DNA from: a virus
IMG/VR virus record: IMGVR_UViG_3300040801_006093
Coordinates: 1 to 28,783 of that record
Direction: 5' to 3' (one strand)
Length of the DNA stretch: 28,783 nt
This document shows positions 7,555-15,859 of the stretch, one piece after another. Positions within the stretch are counted from its first letter, which is position 1; each line of letters begins with the position of its first letter. Under the pieces are notes generated by a model. It ran no database searches. It saw only the letters and a program-made list of their open reading frames with translations, and was not told where the DNA came from. Position numbers and translations under genes: made by a program.

Positions 7555-8136
7555 CTACGGCCCCATGGCCAGCGCCAGGTCCAGGCATCGCCGCAACAGG
7601 GCCACCGGCGGCCGGGGCGTGGCGGCGGCCCGCCAGGCGGTCATGGCCCGCACCGCCACGGCGGTGTCAGGATAGGCGGGGAAGACCACCGGCGAGACAT
7701 CGAGCAGACGCACGGCCGTCAGGGTGCGCAGGACGCGCCCCTCGGCATCCTTCTCCCAGGTCTGGCCGCCGGGGCCGACGATGAAGCCGAAGCTCATCTG
7801 GCTGACATCGCCGCGTCCGATGGAGACCATGAGGTCGCGGGCCGCCTGGGTGTCGGGCGGGTCGATCTCTATGGCCAGCCCCTCGGCATCCTCGCCCAGG
7901 CGCAGGGTGCCGGCGCGGTTGCGCCCCAGGATCACGTTGGGGTCATGATTGAACAGGGCGCGCACGTCGTCCCGCTCCAGGCTGGCGGCGAAGGCGCCGG
8001 GGCGGATGCGCTCGCGGAAGCCCCCCAAATCCTCCGACAGCCGGTCGAACAGGGCCGCGTGTCCGACGATGCGGGGCGCATCCCCGGCTTCAAGGCGCAG
8101 GTCGGTCGCCCCCGCGATGCGTCGCTCAAGATCCAC
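7555..8136 (-). CDS. HK97-family prohead protease
   Basis: Serine protease of 193 aa that cleaves the capsid delta domain and scaffold during maturation. Family features: RRIAGATDLR start region, VGHAALFDRLSEDLGGFRE (24-42), RIRPGAF, catalytic histidine in LFNHDPNVILGR (H64), catalytic serine in SQMSFGF (S115), and the conserved LLDVSPVVFPAYPDT near the C-terminus. I chose a GTG start at 8136 because a GGAGGA ribosome site lies seven bases upstream. It overlaps the portal gene by 11 bp. An ATG at 8178 would extend it inside the portal gene without a clear site. Order portal-protease-capsid is standard for HK97-type phages. Confidence 0.92.
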   Translation of the reverse strand: MDLERRIAGATDLRLEAGDAPRIVGHAALFDRLSEDLGGFRERIRPGAFAASLERDDVRALFNHDPNVILGRNRAGTLRLGEDAEGLAIEIDPPDTQAARDLMVSIGRGDVSQMSFGFIVGPGGQTWEKDAEGRVLRTLTAVRLLDVSPVVFPAYPDTAVAVRAMTAWRAAATPRPPVALLRRCLDLALAMGP

Positions 8137-9394
8137 CGTCAGCTCCTCCCGATTGCCGGGCGATCTCGCCCACGGCATTGGCCAGCTGTTCGGCCGGCGT
8201 CATGTTGACCGGCGCCAGATACAGGTCGCCGCCGTCGATACGGTTCATGTCCTCGCGTTCGCGCACGTCGTTGGCCGAGAGCCAGCCCCACTGGCGGCCG
8301 GTGGCATAGGCGCGGTAGCGGCTTTCGATGTCGCCGCGCAACAGGCCGTCCAGATTGAACGCCACCATGTGGGTGCGGCGCATGTCCTCGGTGAACAGGT
8401 CGCGGGTCAGCGCCTGCTCCCAAACAACCGCCCAGGGGCGGATGGTGTCGGTGACCACCTCGATCGCCTGATGCTCGATGTTGGAGAACGTGGCCCGCTC
8501 CAGATCGCCGATCTTGTGGGGCGGCACACCGAAGATGGCGGCGATCTCGCTGCGCTGGAACTTGCGGGTCTCCAGGAACTGCGCCTGTTCGGCGGTCATG
8601 CCGATGGGCACGATGTCCATGCCCTCTTCCAGGACGGCGGTCTTGTGGGCGTTGGCGGTGCCGGCGTACTGACTGTTCCAGGCCTCCTTCAGGCGCCGGC
8701 CGGCGTCCGGGGAGAGGCGGCCAGGATGCTTGATCACCATGCCGGGGCGGGCGTTGTTGCGGTAGAACCGCGCCCCGTAGGCCTCGGCGGCCAGGGCGAG
8801 GCCGACCGCCTCGCGCATGGCGTCGATGGGCGAGAGCCCCAGCACGCCGTCGGCCGACAGGCTGAGCCCGCGCAGGTGCAGGACCTCCTCCTGCAGCAGG
8901 ATCTCGCGACCGCGTCCCGCCTCGCACGGCCAGTGCTCATAGGCCAGCCGGCCGTTGACGCGCCGCTCCAGCGGGCGCACCCGGTCGGGATGCAGCGGCA
9001 CCAGGGCGGTGACGGCGCCGCCGTTGGTGGCCAGGATGCGGGCATAGGCATTGCCGCGCAGGCAGAGGTGGGCCTGCAGCATGGCCCGGAACTCGAAGGC
9101 GGTCTGCCAGCCGTTGGGCTGGTCGTGCAGCAGGCGGCTGAGCGGATGATCGGGATCGCGCGCCTTGCCGCCATCGGACAGGCGCCGATGCAGGATCAGC
9201 GGCATGGCGGCCAGGGTGCGTGCCAGATACTGCACGCAGGCATAGACGGCGGTGGCGCGCATGGCGCTGTCGGGGGTGACCGTCATGCCGCTGGCGGCCT
9301 CGGTGGCCCCGAACAACCCGGCCAGCGCCGGATCGCGCGGCGCGTACGACCGCGCTTCGCCGCGCCCCATCAGGCGTCGCAACAAGCCCATCAT
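8126..9394 (-). CDS. Portal protein, HK97 family
   Basis: Dodecameric portal subunit of 422 aa that forms the DNA gate of the head. Typical features are AVYACVQYLARTLAAMPLIL near residues 49-68, HPLSRLLHDQPNGWQTAFEFR, LCLRGNAYARIL, the LHLRGLSLSADGVLGLSPI motif and FGVPPHKIGDLERATFSNIE, which define HK97/lambdoid portal (Phage_portal) proteins. Length is usual for the family. It starts at an ATG-ATG pair (9394/9391) with AAGGA seven bases upstream. It is followed by protease and capsid genes, but preceded by connector and head-closure genes, which is not the usual order. Confidence 0.95.
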   Translation of the reverse strand: MMGLLRRLMGRGEARSYAPRDPALAGLFGATEAASGMTVTPDSAMRATAVYACVQYLARTLAAMPLILHRRLSDGGKARDPDHPLSRLLHDQPNGWQTAFEFRAMLQAHLCLRGNAYARILATNGGAVTALVPLHPDRVRPLERRVNGRLAYEHWPCEAGRGREILLQEEVLHLRGLSLSADGVLGLSPIDAMREAVGLALAAEAYGARFYRNNARPGMVIKHPGRLSPDAGRRLKEAWNSQYAGTANAHKTAVLEEGMDIVPIGMTAEQAQFLETRKFQRSEIAAIFGVPPHKIGDLERATFSNIEHQAIEVVTDTIRPWAVVWEQALTRDLFTEDMRRTHMVAFNLDGLLRGDIESRYRAYATGRQWGWLSANDVREREDMNRIDGGDLYLAPVNMTPAEQLANAVGEIARQSGGADGGS

Positions 9395-9428
9395 GGCAAG
9401 GTCCTTTTCGGCCGGGTCGTGGCCGGGC

Positions 9429-10277
9429 TCATCGGCGGATCTGAACGTCCCAGGCGACCACCTCGGCCCCGACGTAAAGCGCGGTGACGGTCGTAACGCT
9501 CCAGTCCGTGCCGTCCAGGGTCACGGTGTCGGCGGTGGTGGGGGCGGTCTCCATGTCACCGCCGCGCACGATCAGGCGCCGGTCCCCTGCGGCCACGCCG
9601 CCCATGATCTCGCTGGCGGCGTAGTCGGCGATGGCCGCGCGCACGGTGCGGGTGGCGCTGGACCCGGCAGGGACGAACACCACGGTCTCGCCGCCGCTCA
9701 GAGCGCCGCTCAGAGCCGGCGTGATCGGGACGTTCAGGAACACCCACGCCATTCCATCGAGCGACTGGGCGACATCGGCCGTTGCGGTATAGGTCGCTCC
9801 GGCCACGCTGATCCCGTCGTCCGCGCGCACCCGCCCCGAGGACCATCCCGAGCAGACGATGGTCAGCGTGGTGGCGCCCGCCCCGGCGGCGCGCGCGGTA
9901 TAGGTCAGGCCCTCATCGGGCGGATCGTAGGACGACCCGCCGTCGCCGCTGCCGGGCGTGGTCCAGGTCACGTCCACGCCCCAGTCCGTGGTGATGGCCC
10001 ACAGCAGCCCCAGGGGATCGCCGGCCACCGGTTCGCCGGCGCGGATGGTGTGGCCGACACCGCCCAGGGTCAGCGTGCCGGCGGTGGGCGTGCCCACCTC
10101 GGCCCGGCGGACATGCCAGACGGAGCGGGCCACGGTGAGGGTGAGCGTGCCCAGGGTCAGCATCTCGGTGCCATCGACCGGCACCACCCGGCAGGCCACG
10201 GCCGGACCGCCGCCCTCGGGCAGCAGGGTGGCAGGCAGCCCCAGGCGCCGGAACGGACCCGCGAGGGATGGAGTCAT
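9429..10277 (-). CDS. Head-closure / head-tail joining protein, probably two-domain
   Basis: Protein of 282 aa, nearly all beta-structure. The C-terminal 75 residues (RAAIADYAASEIMGGVAAGD, then RRLIVRGGDM and TVTLDGTDWSVTTV) match the head-closure / head-tail joining pattern of a small barrel with 'G..V..GDR..iv....' and 'd.v.idG..w.V'. The N-terminal 100 residues contain a similar layout (VGTPTAGTLTLGGVGHTI), suggesting an internal duplication. About 90 residues of beta-rich sequence lie between them. A typical head-closure protein is about 100-120 aa, so this one is more than twice as long. The ATG at 10277 has a CCGGAG ribosome site eight bases upstream. It sits at the bottom of the portal, where a tail would attach. 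Confidence 0.6.
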   Translation of the reverse strand: MTPSLAGPFRRLGLPATLLPEGGGPAVACRVVPVDGTEMLTLGTLTLTVARSVWHVRRAEVGTPTAGTLTLGGVGHTIRAGEPVAGDPLGLLWAITTDWGVDVTWTTPGSGDGGSSYDPPDEGLTYTARAAGAGATTLTIVCSGWSSGRVRADDGISVAGATYTATADVAQSLDGMAWVFLNVPITPALSGALSGGETVVFVPAGSSATRTVRAAIADYAASEIMGGVAAGDRRLIVRGGDMETAPTTADTVTLDGTDWSVTTVTALYVGAEVVAWDVQIRR

Positions 10278-10310
10278 GATCGGTCTCCGGTCATTGCCGA
10301 GGAACGGTGG

Positions 10311-10928
10311 TCACACAACGGCGCCGCCGCGCCAGGGGGCCAGGGCGGTGAGCAGGCCCGCCTCCAGGGTGTCGGGCGCCCAGTAGCTCTCCTGGATCTC
10401 GCCGTAGCGCCAGCTGCGCAGGGCGTCGTCGCGGCCCCGGTCGTCGGCGGCCCGCCGCGCCAGCGTCAGACAGGCCTCGGCCAGCGCCGGGGGCACGTCG
10501 TCCGGATCCCACCCCACCGAGAGGTCGAGGGTCAGGCGGTCGCCCTCCCAGACGCAGGGACGCCCGGTCTCGGACAGCCGCCACAACAGCGCGGCCATGG
10601 GCTCGACCCGCCAATCGGTCTCGGCCAGGGCCGTCCCGTCCAGGGTGATGGCGGTGACCGTTCCGACCGGGATGCGCCAGGGCAGCAGCAGCGGCCCCGG
10701 GCCGGGCGCGATCCCCTCGACCTCGATCCGCGCCGTCTCGCGCAGGAAGGTGCGCCGTCCCGCCTGATCCGGGGCCACGTCGCACCACAGACAGACCGTC
10801 TCCGAAGCGGCCAGGAGCAAAGCCTCCGCCACGGTCGGATCCAGGTCGGGCCGCTCGGCCAGCAGGCGCGCGGTGGGCACCAGCAGGCGGGGCGCGGCCG
10901 GGGTCTCGACGATCAGGCGGGTGATCAT
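10311..10928 (-). CDS. Head-tail connector (gp6-like head completion protein)
   Basis: Protein of 205 aa. It has a helical N-terminal part, a middle beta segment (PWRIPVGTVTAITLDGTAL) and then VPPALAEACLTLARRAADDR and a C-terminal extension. The pattern LPWRIPVGTV-x-I, then 'vP..l..A.l.LaaR', matches the gp6-like / DUF3168-neighbour connector family (head-tail connector, first adaptor under the portal). The start overlaps the terminase stop as ATGA, so the two are coupled. In HK97-type phages this gene normally follows the capsid gene; here it precedes the portal. Confidence 0.72.
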   Translation of the reverse strand: MITRLIVETPAAPRLLVPTARLLAERPDLDPTVAEALLLAASETVCLWCDVAPDQAGRRTFLRETARIEVEGIAPGPGPLLLPWRIPVGTVTAITLDGTALAETDWRVEPMAALLWRLSETGRPCVWEGDRLTLDLSVGWDPDDVPPALAEACLTLARRAADDRGRDDALRSWRYGEIQESYWAPDTLEAGLLTALAPWRGGAVV

Positions 10929-12685
10929 AGGAAGACAAGCTCCTGGGTCTCGTAGATGGAGCGCCCCGGCACCCCGCCCTGCACGAGGGCGCGGCCGAGG
11001 GCGTTGACCAGCGCCGAGATGCCGTCGATGCGCTCGGCGGAACGCTCCTTGTCGGGCTTGATGTTGCCGGCCGGGTCCTGGCGCACGGCGACGTTGGACG
11101 CGTTCCAGCGCAGGACCGGGTGACCGCCGTGCCAGAAGGACCGCGAGACCACCAGCCGTTCCAGTTCAGCCGTGGGCGCGGCGAGCGACAGGAACCCCTG
11201 GCCGAACTCGATCAGGCTCAGCCCCTCCTGCTGCAGGGTCTGCACGATCTCCCCGGCGAAGGTGCGGTCGTAGGCCAACTCCCGCAGGTCGAAGCGCCCG
11301 GCCAGGGCCAGGATCTCGTGTTCGATGAAGGCGAAGTCGGTGGCGTTGCCGGGCGTAGCGACCAGGAAACCCTGGTCGCGCCAGACATCGTAGGGCACCC
11401 GGTCGCGCCTGGCCCGGCGCAGGATGTCGTCCTCGGGCACCCAGAACCGGCACACGGCGATCCATCTGGCGGCCAGCGGCCCCAGGTCGGGATCGCCCGT
11501 AGGCGGGAACAACAGCACGAAGGCCGACAGGTCGTTGACGCGGGCCAGGTCCAGGCCGCCGTAACAGGGCTGCCCGGCCAGCATCGCCTCCAGGTCGTCC
11601 AGATCCGCCTTGACGGCGGCGGCGTCGGTGGCGACCGGCGGGCCGCCGTCTTCCCAGACCGCCATGTCGAGCCAGCGGGTGACCTGCTCGGTCCATTCGT
11701 TCAGGCGCAGGCGGCGGATCGCGTTCTGCTGCGCCGGCATCTCGCGCGCCTCCTCGATCTGGCGGCGCAGGTCGTCTTCCTTGACGGTCACCCCGAGGCT
11801 GGGGTTGGCCTTGATCCAGACGCCGGGATCGGTCCAGTCGTCGCCGTCGTCCAGGGTGGCGATGAAGGCGAACCAGCTGTCGGCGGCCTCCGGCGGGACG
11901 GAGCCTTCCAGCGCCTTGACCGAGAACTCGTGGTGCTGGCGGCAGACCGAATGCCGGTCGTGACCGGCGGTGGTGATCTCGAAGATCAGCGGCTGGCGCC
12001 GCGCGCCGGTGGCGGTGTTGAGCTTCTGGATGATCTCCGCGTTGGGGTGTTCGTGGACCTCGTCGACGGCGGCGAAGTGGACGTTGAGGCCGTCCATCTT
12101 GGAGGCGTCGGCGGACAGCGGCCGGAACCAGGAGGCGGTCGCCGTGACCGCGAGGTTGTTGACGGTGCGCGTCACGCGGGAGCGCAGGGCCGGACTGGCG
12201 TCGACCATGCGCTCGGCCTCGCCGAAGACGATGCGGGCTTGATCGCGGGTGGTGGCGGCGGCGTAGACGTGGCTGCCCGGTTCGCCGTCGGCGACCAGGG
12301 CGTAGAGCGCGGTGCCGGCCAGCAGCACAGACTTGCCGTTCTTGCGGGCCACCTCGACGTAGGCGGTGCGGAAGCGCCGCAGCCCGTCCGCCCGCTTCCA
12401 GCCGAACAGCGAGCCGACGACGAAGGCCTGCCAGGGCTGCAAGGTGAAGGGCTGGTGCGCCCACTCCCCGGTGGAGTGGCGCAGGTGGCCGAAGAAGTCG
12501 AGCGCGTGCCGGGCGGCCGAGGCGTCCCACACCAGCCCGCGCGCCGCCCCCGTCGCAAGATCGGCGAGATGGCGGCGGCAGGCCAGCGTGACCAGACGCC
12601 CAGCCACCACCTTCCCCTCGACCACGGCGCGGGCGTAGGCCTCGACCGGACACGCCGTCGTCTTGGCTTTACGCGTCCTTGCCAC
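10925..12685 (-). CDS. terL: Terminase large subunit (Terminase_1 family)
   Basis: Packaging motor and nuclease of 586 aa. The ATPase domain has a Walker A-like VARKNGKSV (112-120), Walker B VHFAAVDEVHEH (202-213, D208/E209) and coupling motif FEITTAG (235-241). The C-terminal RNase H-fold nuclease has acidic residues in GGLDLARVNDLSAF, ELAYDRTFAGE and ERIDGISA. Length and motifs fit the HK97-type Terminase_1 family, partner of P27-type small subunits. Start is GTG at 12685, overlapping the small subunit by 17 bp, with GAGGAG upstream. The HNH nuclease at 15953-16285 is consistent with cos-type packaging as in HK97, where TerL works with HNH protein gp74. Confidence 0.95.
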   Translation of the reverse strand: MARTRKAKTTACPVEAYARAVVEGKVVAGRLVTLACRRHLADLATGAARGLVWDASAARHALDFFGHLRHSTGEWAHQPFTLQPWQAFVVGSLFGWKRADGLRRFRTAYVEVARKNGKSVLLAGTALYALVADGEPGSHVYAAATTRDQARIVFGEAERMVDASPALRSRVTRTVNNLAVTATASWFRPLSADASKMDGLNVHFAAVDEVHEHPNAEIIQKLNTATGARRQPLIFEITTAGHDRHSVCRQHHEFSVKALEGSVPPEAADSWFAFIATLDDGDDWTDPGVWIKANPSLGVTVKEDDLRRQIEEAREMPAQQNAIRRLRLNEWTEQVTRWLDMAVWEDGGPPVATDAAAVKADLDDLEAMLAGQPCYGGLDLARVNDLSAFVLLFPPTGDPDLGPLAARWIAVCRFWVPEDDILRRARRDRVPYDVWRDQGFLVATPGNATDFAFIEHEILALAGRFDLRELAYDRTFAGEIVQTLQQEGLSLIEFGQGFLSLAAPTAELERLVVSRSFWHGGHPVLRWNASNVAVRQDPAGNIKPDKERSAERIDGISALVNALGRALVQGGVPGRSIYETQELVFL

Positions 12686-13139
12686 GGCTCAGGTACTCCT
12701 CGAACGGATCGACGGTATCGGCCGGTTCGGCCATGCGGATGCGCGAGCGCGAGGATGGTGTCATCCCGAACTCACTCTCGATCTGCGCCATCTGGGCCAG
12801 ACACTTGTTGGCGACGGCCAGGAACGGGTTCTGAATGATGTTGCCGGCCTCGGTCTTGACGACAGGGCCGCGCCGCTTGACCTCGGCCTCGGCGTCGATC
12901 CAGCGGCACCAGACGACGGCGTAGCGGGCCAGGGCGCCGGCATCGAGCTCGGTCATCACGCCGTGGCGGGCGAGCATCTCGGCCATGGCCACGAACTGGT
13001 CCCGGGCCCGGTCCTCCAGATGGTCCGGGGCCTCGGGGACGGCGACGGTGGGCCGGGGCTCGTCCTTGTTCAGGCGATGCGGCCGGGCCGTTCCCTTGAC
13101 CAGCTTGAGTTGGGTGGGCAGCGGCTTGCGGCCAGCCAT
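12669..13139 (-). CDS. terS: Terminase small subunit, P27 family
   Basis: DNA-recognition subunit of the packaging terminase, 156 aa. Family signature: MAGRKPLPTQLKLVKGTARP at the N-terminus, VPEAPDHLEDRARDQFVAMA, then ARYAVVWCRWIDAE and VKTEAGNIIQNPFLAVANKC, all typical of P27-type (Terminase_4) small subunits. It has AAGGAG nine bases before the ATG at 13139. It is the first gene of the head operon and diverges from the plus-strand trio, so the 186 bp between them probably hold promoters for both. Confidence 0.93.
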   Translation of the reverse strand: MAGRKPLPTQLKLVKGTARPHRLNKDEPRPTVAVPEAPDHLEDRARDQFVAMAEMLARHGVMTELDAGALARYAVVWCRWIDAEAEVKRRGPVVKTEAGNIIQNPFLAVANKCLAQMAQIESEFGMTPSSRSRIRMAEPADTVDPFEEYLSRGKDA

Positions 13140-13325
13140 GATCCGTCTCCTTGGGCATCATCCCGGGCTCCCGGGCCGGGGCGAACAGGGGTGGTGATGG
13201 CACCGGACAAGGCCGGCGCCATCCCGAAAATAGCAATCAAATGATCGACTTATCCGCTTGAGGCTGGGGCCCGTGATGGCATGGTGGACGTGTTGAAGGT
13301 CACCAATCACCCAGGACAAGACGCC
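13140..13325. promoter_or_regulatory. Divergent intergenic region, likely promoters for terS and the plus-strand trio
   Basis: Non-coding region between divergent starts. It contains an AT-rich stretch (13226-13262) in otherwise GC-rich DNA, with TATTTT on the minus strand near 13230 as a possible -10. I cannot match -35 boxes with confidence. A cos site could also lie here, beside terS, but no cohesive-end sequence can be recognised. Confidence 0.35.
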
Positions 13326-13559
13326 ATGACCGACAAGACAAAACGCCATGCCATCAAGGAAACCGCCCTCGACGCCTTCATCGCCCGCAAGACCGAGATC
13401 GACGAGCGTCTGGCCCGCCTGCAGGCCCTCAGCGACGAACACTTCAACGCGCACCCCGACGAGATCGACTGGTCGCACGTCGGCAGCCTCGCCGAGTACG
13501 CCAGCCTGCTGAAGCGCATCACCGACATGGCCTTCCGGGAAGGCGAGTACGCCGCCTGA
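13326..13559 (+). CDS. Small conserved phage-associated protein, unknown function
   Basis: Protein of 77 aa from the ATG at 13326 (AGGA about nine bases upstream); a longer in-frame start at 13281 lacks a ribosome site. It is acidic and helical: a basic start (MTDKTKRHAIKETALDAF), then IDERLARLQALSDEHF and a conserved-looking HPDEIDWSHVGSLAEYASLL. It looks like short proteins found in Magnetospirillum-type alphaproteobacteria, but I know no function. It is the first of three plus-strand genes running against the direction of all other phage genes. It could bind DNA or a host protein; nothing in the sequence decides. Confidence 0.7.
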   Translation: MTDKTKRHAIKETALDAFIARKTEIDERLARLQALSDEHFNAHPDEIDWSHVGSLAEYASLLKRITDMAFREGEYAA

Positions 13560-13594
13560 TCACCCCGGCCCCCGCGTCCGAAAGGAAAGCCGAC

Positions 13595-13789
13595 ATGACC
13601 GCGCTCGACATCCACACCACGTCAGACTGGATGCGCACCCTGGCCACCGCGATGACGGCCCGGGACGAGGACATCCTGATCGCGCTTGAGCAGAAGACCC
13701 GCGACTGGCTGCAGCCAGAGGACGAGGCGCAGGCTCAGCAGGCACTGCTGGAAGCCGCCTGGGCGCTGATCGGCGACTGCCCGGAATAG
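13595..13789 (+). CDS. Small hypothetical protein
   Basis: Protein of 64 aa, acidic and helical (IHTTSDWMRTLATAMTARDE, then EAQAQQALLEAAWALI). It has a good AAAGGA ribosome site before the ATG at 13595 and lies 35 bp after the preceding plus-strand gene, so it is probably in the same transcript. No recognised domain. Coding is supported by its ribosome site and by fitting exactly between neighbours on the same strand. Confidence 0.6.
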   Translation: MTALDIHTTSDWMRTLATAMTARDEDILIALEQKTRDWLQPEDEAQAQQALLEAAWALIGDCPE

Positions 13790-13890
13790 GGATCAGCGTT
13801 CCTTCCCGCCCCGCGCCGCACCAGCGGCCGGGGCTCGGGGTGGTAGCGGGGACGCGGTGGTCGCGGCCCCAGCCATCCCGGAGACAACCG

Positions 13891-14466
13891 ATGACCCAGA
13901 TCGACCTGTCCGAAACCCAGCGCACCATCCTGGGCACCGCCTGCGCCCGCGAGGACCGCATGATCTTCCCCGTCACCGCGCCCATCACGGGCGGCGCGGT
14001 CGGCAACGTCCTCAAGAGCCTGCTCAAGCGCGGGCTGATCGAGGAAATCGTCGCCGAGGACGAGACCACGGTCTGGCGCCACGACGAGGACCTTGGCCCG
14101 ATCACCCTGCGCGCCACCGACACGGGTCTGGCGGCCCTGGGCGACCGCGCGCCCACGGCGCCCCTGGGGCGCGACCACGACCAAGCCGGAACGGACATGC
14201 CAGCCGACGAGACCGACGCACACACGGCGCCCGCTGGCGCCCCGCGCCGGGTCCGGGGCAACACGAAGCAGGCCATCGTGGTCGACATGCTGCGCCGGCC
14301 CGAGGGCGCCACCATTGCCGAACTGGTGGAAGCCACTGGATGGCAATCGCACACGGTCCGGGGTTGCTTCGCCGGCGCGCTCAAAAAGAAACTTGGCCTG
14401 AGCATCATCTCGGTCAAGCACGAGCAGCGAGGCCGGATCTACAGCATCGTCCCCGACGAGGCCTGA
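13891..14466 (+). CDS. DUF3489-type HTH protein
   Basis: Protein of 191 aa, third gene of the plus-strand trio. The N-terminal part (MTQIDLSETQRTILGTACAR, then GGAVGNVLKSLLKRGLIEEI) and the C-terminal winged-helix part (NTKQAIVVDMLRRPEGATIA, ELVEATGWQSHTVRGCFAGA, then LKKKLGL and GRIYSI) match DUF3489, a family of two-domain HTH proteins common in alphaproteobacterial mobile DNA. A low-complexity acidic linker joins the halves (about 98-125). It probably binds DNA. GGAGAC lies seven bases before the ATG at 13891; a longer start at 13840 has no site. It could control the trio or the divergent terminase operon (inference). Confidence 0.8.
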   Translation: MTQIDLSETQRTILGTACAREDRMIFPVTAPITGGAVGNVLKSLLKRGLIEEIVAEDETTVWRHDEDLGPITLRATDTGLAALGDRAPTAPLGRDHDQAGTDMPADETDAHTAPAGAPRRVRGNTKQAIVVDMLRRPEGATIAELVEATGWQSHTVRGCFAGALKKKLGLSIISVKHEQRGRIYSIVPDEA

Positions 14467-14494
14467 AGCTGACCCGGGTCCCCCCGGATACAAC

Positions 14495-14522
14495 GCGCCG
14501 CCTCGGGCAACCGGGGCGGCGC
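14495..14522. terminator. Strong hairpin between convergent genes
   Basis: GCGCCGCC (14495-14502) pairs with GGCGGCGC (14515-14522); inside, CGG and CCG close a GCAA tetraloop of the stable GNRA class. It lies between the ends of DUF3489 (plus) and the methyltransferase (minus). No T-tract follows on either strand, so it is a probable two-way transcript end or stabiliser rather than a classic terminator. Confidence 0.5.
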
Positions 14523-14530
14523 TGAACCGG

Positions 14531-15859
14531 TCATGCAGCGTCGGCCGCGTCGTCGGACGCGCCCAGCCGCTCCTCGCGCACCGTCGCGAAGCTGCGGCCA
14601 TCGCCGTCGAGGGTGGCGTCCCGCCCCGTCGCCGCCTGCCAGCGCTCGATGGCGACATCCACATAGGCCGGGCTGATCTCCATGGCGTTGACGCGCCGGC
14701 CGTTGGCCTCCCCGGCCATAATCTGCGAGCCCGAACCCGAGAACGGCTCGTAGCACAGCCCGCCCCGCGCCACATGCTGACGCATCGGAATGCCGAACGC
14801 CTCCAGCGGCTTCGGCGTCGGGTGGTCGGGCCGTTCGTCCTTTGAAAACGATGGCATCTCCCAGGTCGAGGCCAGCGTCTCGTCCGCCACCTTCGGCGGG
14901 CGCTTGCCCTTGACCCAGCCCATGAAGCACGGCTCGTGCTTCCACAGGTAGTGCGACCGGGTCAGAACACCCCGATCCTTCACCCAGATGATCTGCTGGT
15001 GGACGAAGGCTCCCGCCTTCTCCCAGCACGCCTCCAGCATCGCCTGGCGACGGGACGCATGCCAGCAGTACCAGGCCGCGTCCTCGGTGATGGCCTCGGC
15101 CACGGCGGCGGCGATGAAGCCATCGTACAGCTCCGCACCCTGGCTGCTGTCGTCCCAGGTGGTGCCGTAGGACTGGCTCCAGTCCTTGTTCCGGGTCGGA
15201 TGGTTGGACCCGTCATAGTCGACCAGATAGGGCGGATCGGTCGCGAACAGCACGGCGCGCTCGCCGTTCATCAGCCGGCGCACATCCTCCGGCTTGGTGC
15301 TGTCGCCGCACAGCAGGCGATGGTCGCCAAGCTGCCAGAGATCGCCAGGACGGGACGCGGGATTGCGCGGCGGTTCCGGCACCGTGTGGGTGTCGTACCC
15401 GTCGCCAGCCCCCTCCCCGTCGGCGCCATCGTCCACCGGACGCAGCAGGTCGTCGATCTCCGCCGTCGTGAACCCGGTCAGACCCAGGTCCCAGCCGGCG
15501 TCCTTCAGGTCCCCGACCTCCAGGGCCAGCAGATCCCGATCCCAGCCGGCATTGAGCGCGATCCGGTTGTCAGCCAGCACCAGCGCCTGACGCTGGGTCT
15601 TGGTCAGACCGGTCAGCTCGATGGTCGGCACCTCGGCCATGCCCAGCCGGCGCGCGGCCAGCACCCGCCCATGGCCGGCGATGATGGTGCCGTCCTCCCC
15701 CACCAGCACCGGGTTGGTGAACCCGAACTCCCGGATGGACCCGGCGATCTCCGCCACCTGATCCTCGGTATGGGTCCGGGCATTGCGGGCGTAGACCACC
15801 AGACTGTCCAGCGGTCGATAGACCACGGCCAAGTCACGCCGATCGAGACCGTCCGGCAT
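14531..15859 (-). CDS. ParB-like domain fused to DNA methyltransferase
   Basis: DNA methyltransferase of 442 aa. The N-terminal ParB-like domain (about 10-140) has the motif IIAGHGRVLAARRLG (59-73). The C-terminal N4/N6 amino-methyltransferase has catalytic DPPY (208-211) and SAM-binding motif EPFSGSGSQ (371-379) placed after it, i.e. permuted beta-class order (DPPY before FxGxG). The target sequence cannot be read from the protein. Such ParB-methylase fusions are common in phages and may protect phage DNA from host restriction or mark the packaging site. The ATG at 15859 is preceded by a G-rich AGGGGGG site. It sits in the late region between HNH nuclease and terminase genes. Confidence 0.92.
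   Translation of the reverse strand: MPDGLDRRDLAVVYRPLDSLVVYARNARTHTEDQVAEIAGSIREFGFTNPVLVGEDGTIIAGHGRVLAARRLGMAEVPTIELTGLTKTQRQALVLADNRIALNAGWDRDLLALEVGDLKDAGWDLGLTGFTTAEIDDLLRPVDDGADGEGAGDGYDTHTVPEPPRNPASRPGDLWQLGDHRLLCGDSTKPEDVRRLMNGERAVLFATDPPYLVDYDGSNHPTRNKDWSQSYGTTWDDSSQGAELYDGFIAAAVAEAITEDAAWYCWHASRRQAMLEACWEKAGAFVHQQIIWVKDRGVLTRSHYLWKHEPCFMGWVKGKRPPKVADETLASTWEMPSFSKDERPDHPTPKPLEAFGIPMRQHVARGGLCYEPFSGSGSQIMAGEANGRRVNAMEISPAYVDVAIERWQAATGRDATLDGDGRSFATVREERLGASDDAADAA

Noticed and set aside
13274-13356. 11-bp inverted repeat (TGATGGCATGG / CCATGCCATCA) around the first plus-strand gene start
   Set aside because: Arms are about 60 bp apart and one is coding; such a match is expected by chance somewhere in a window this size.
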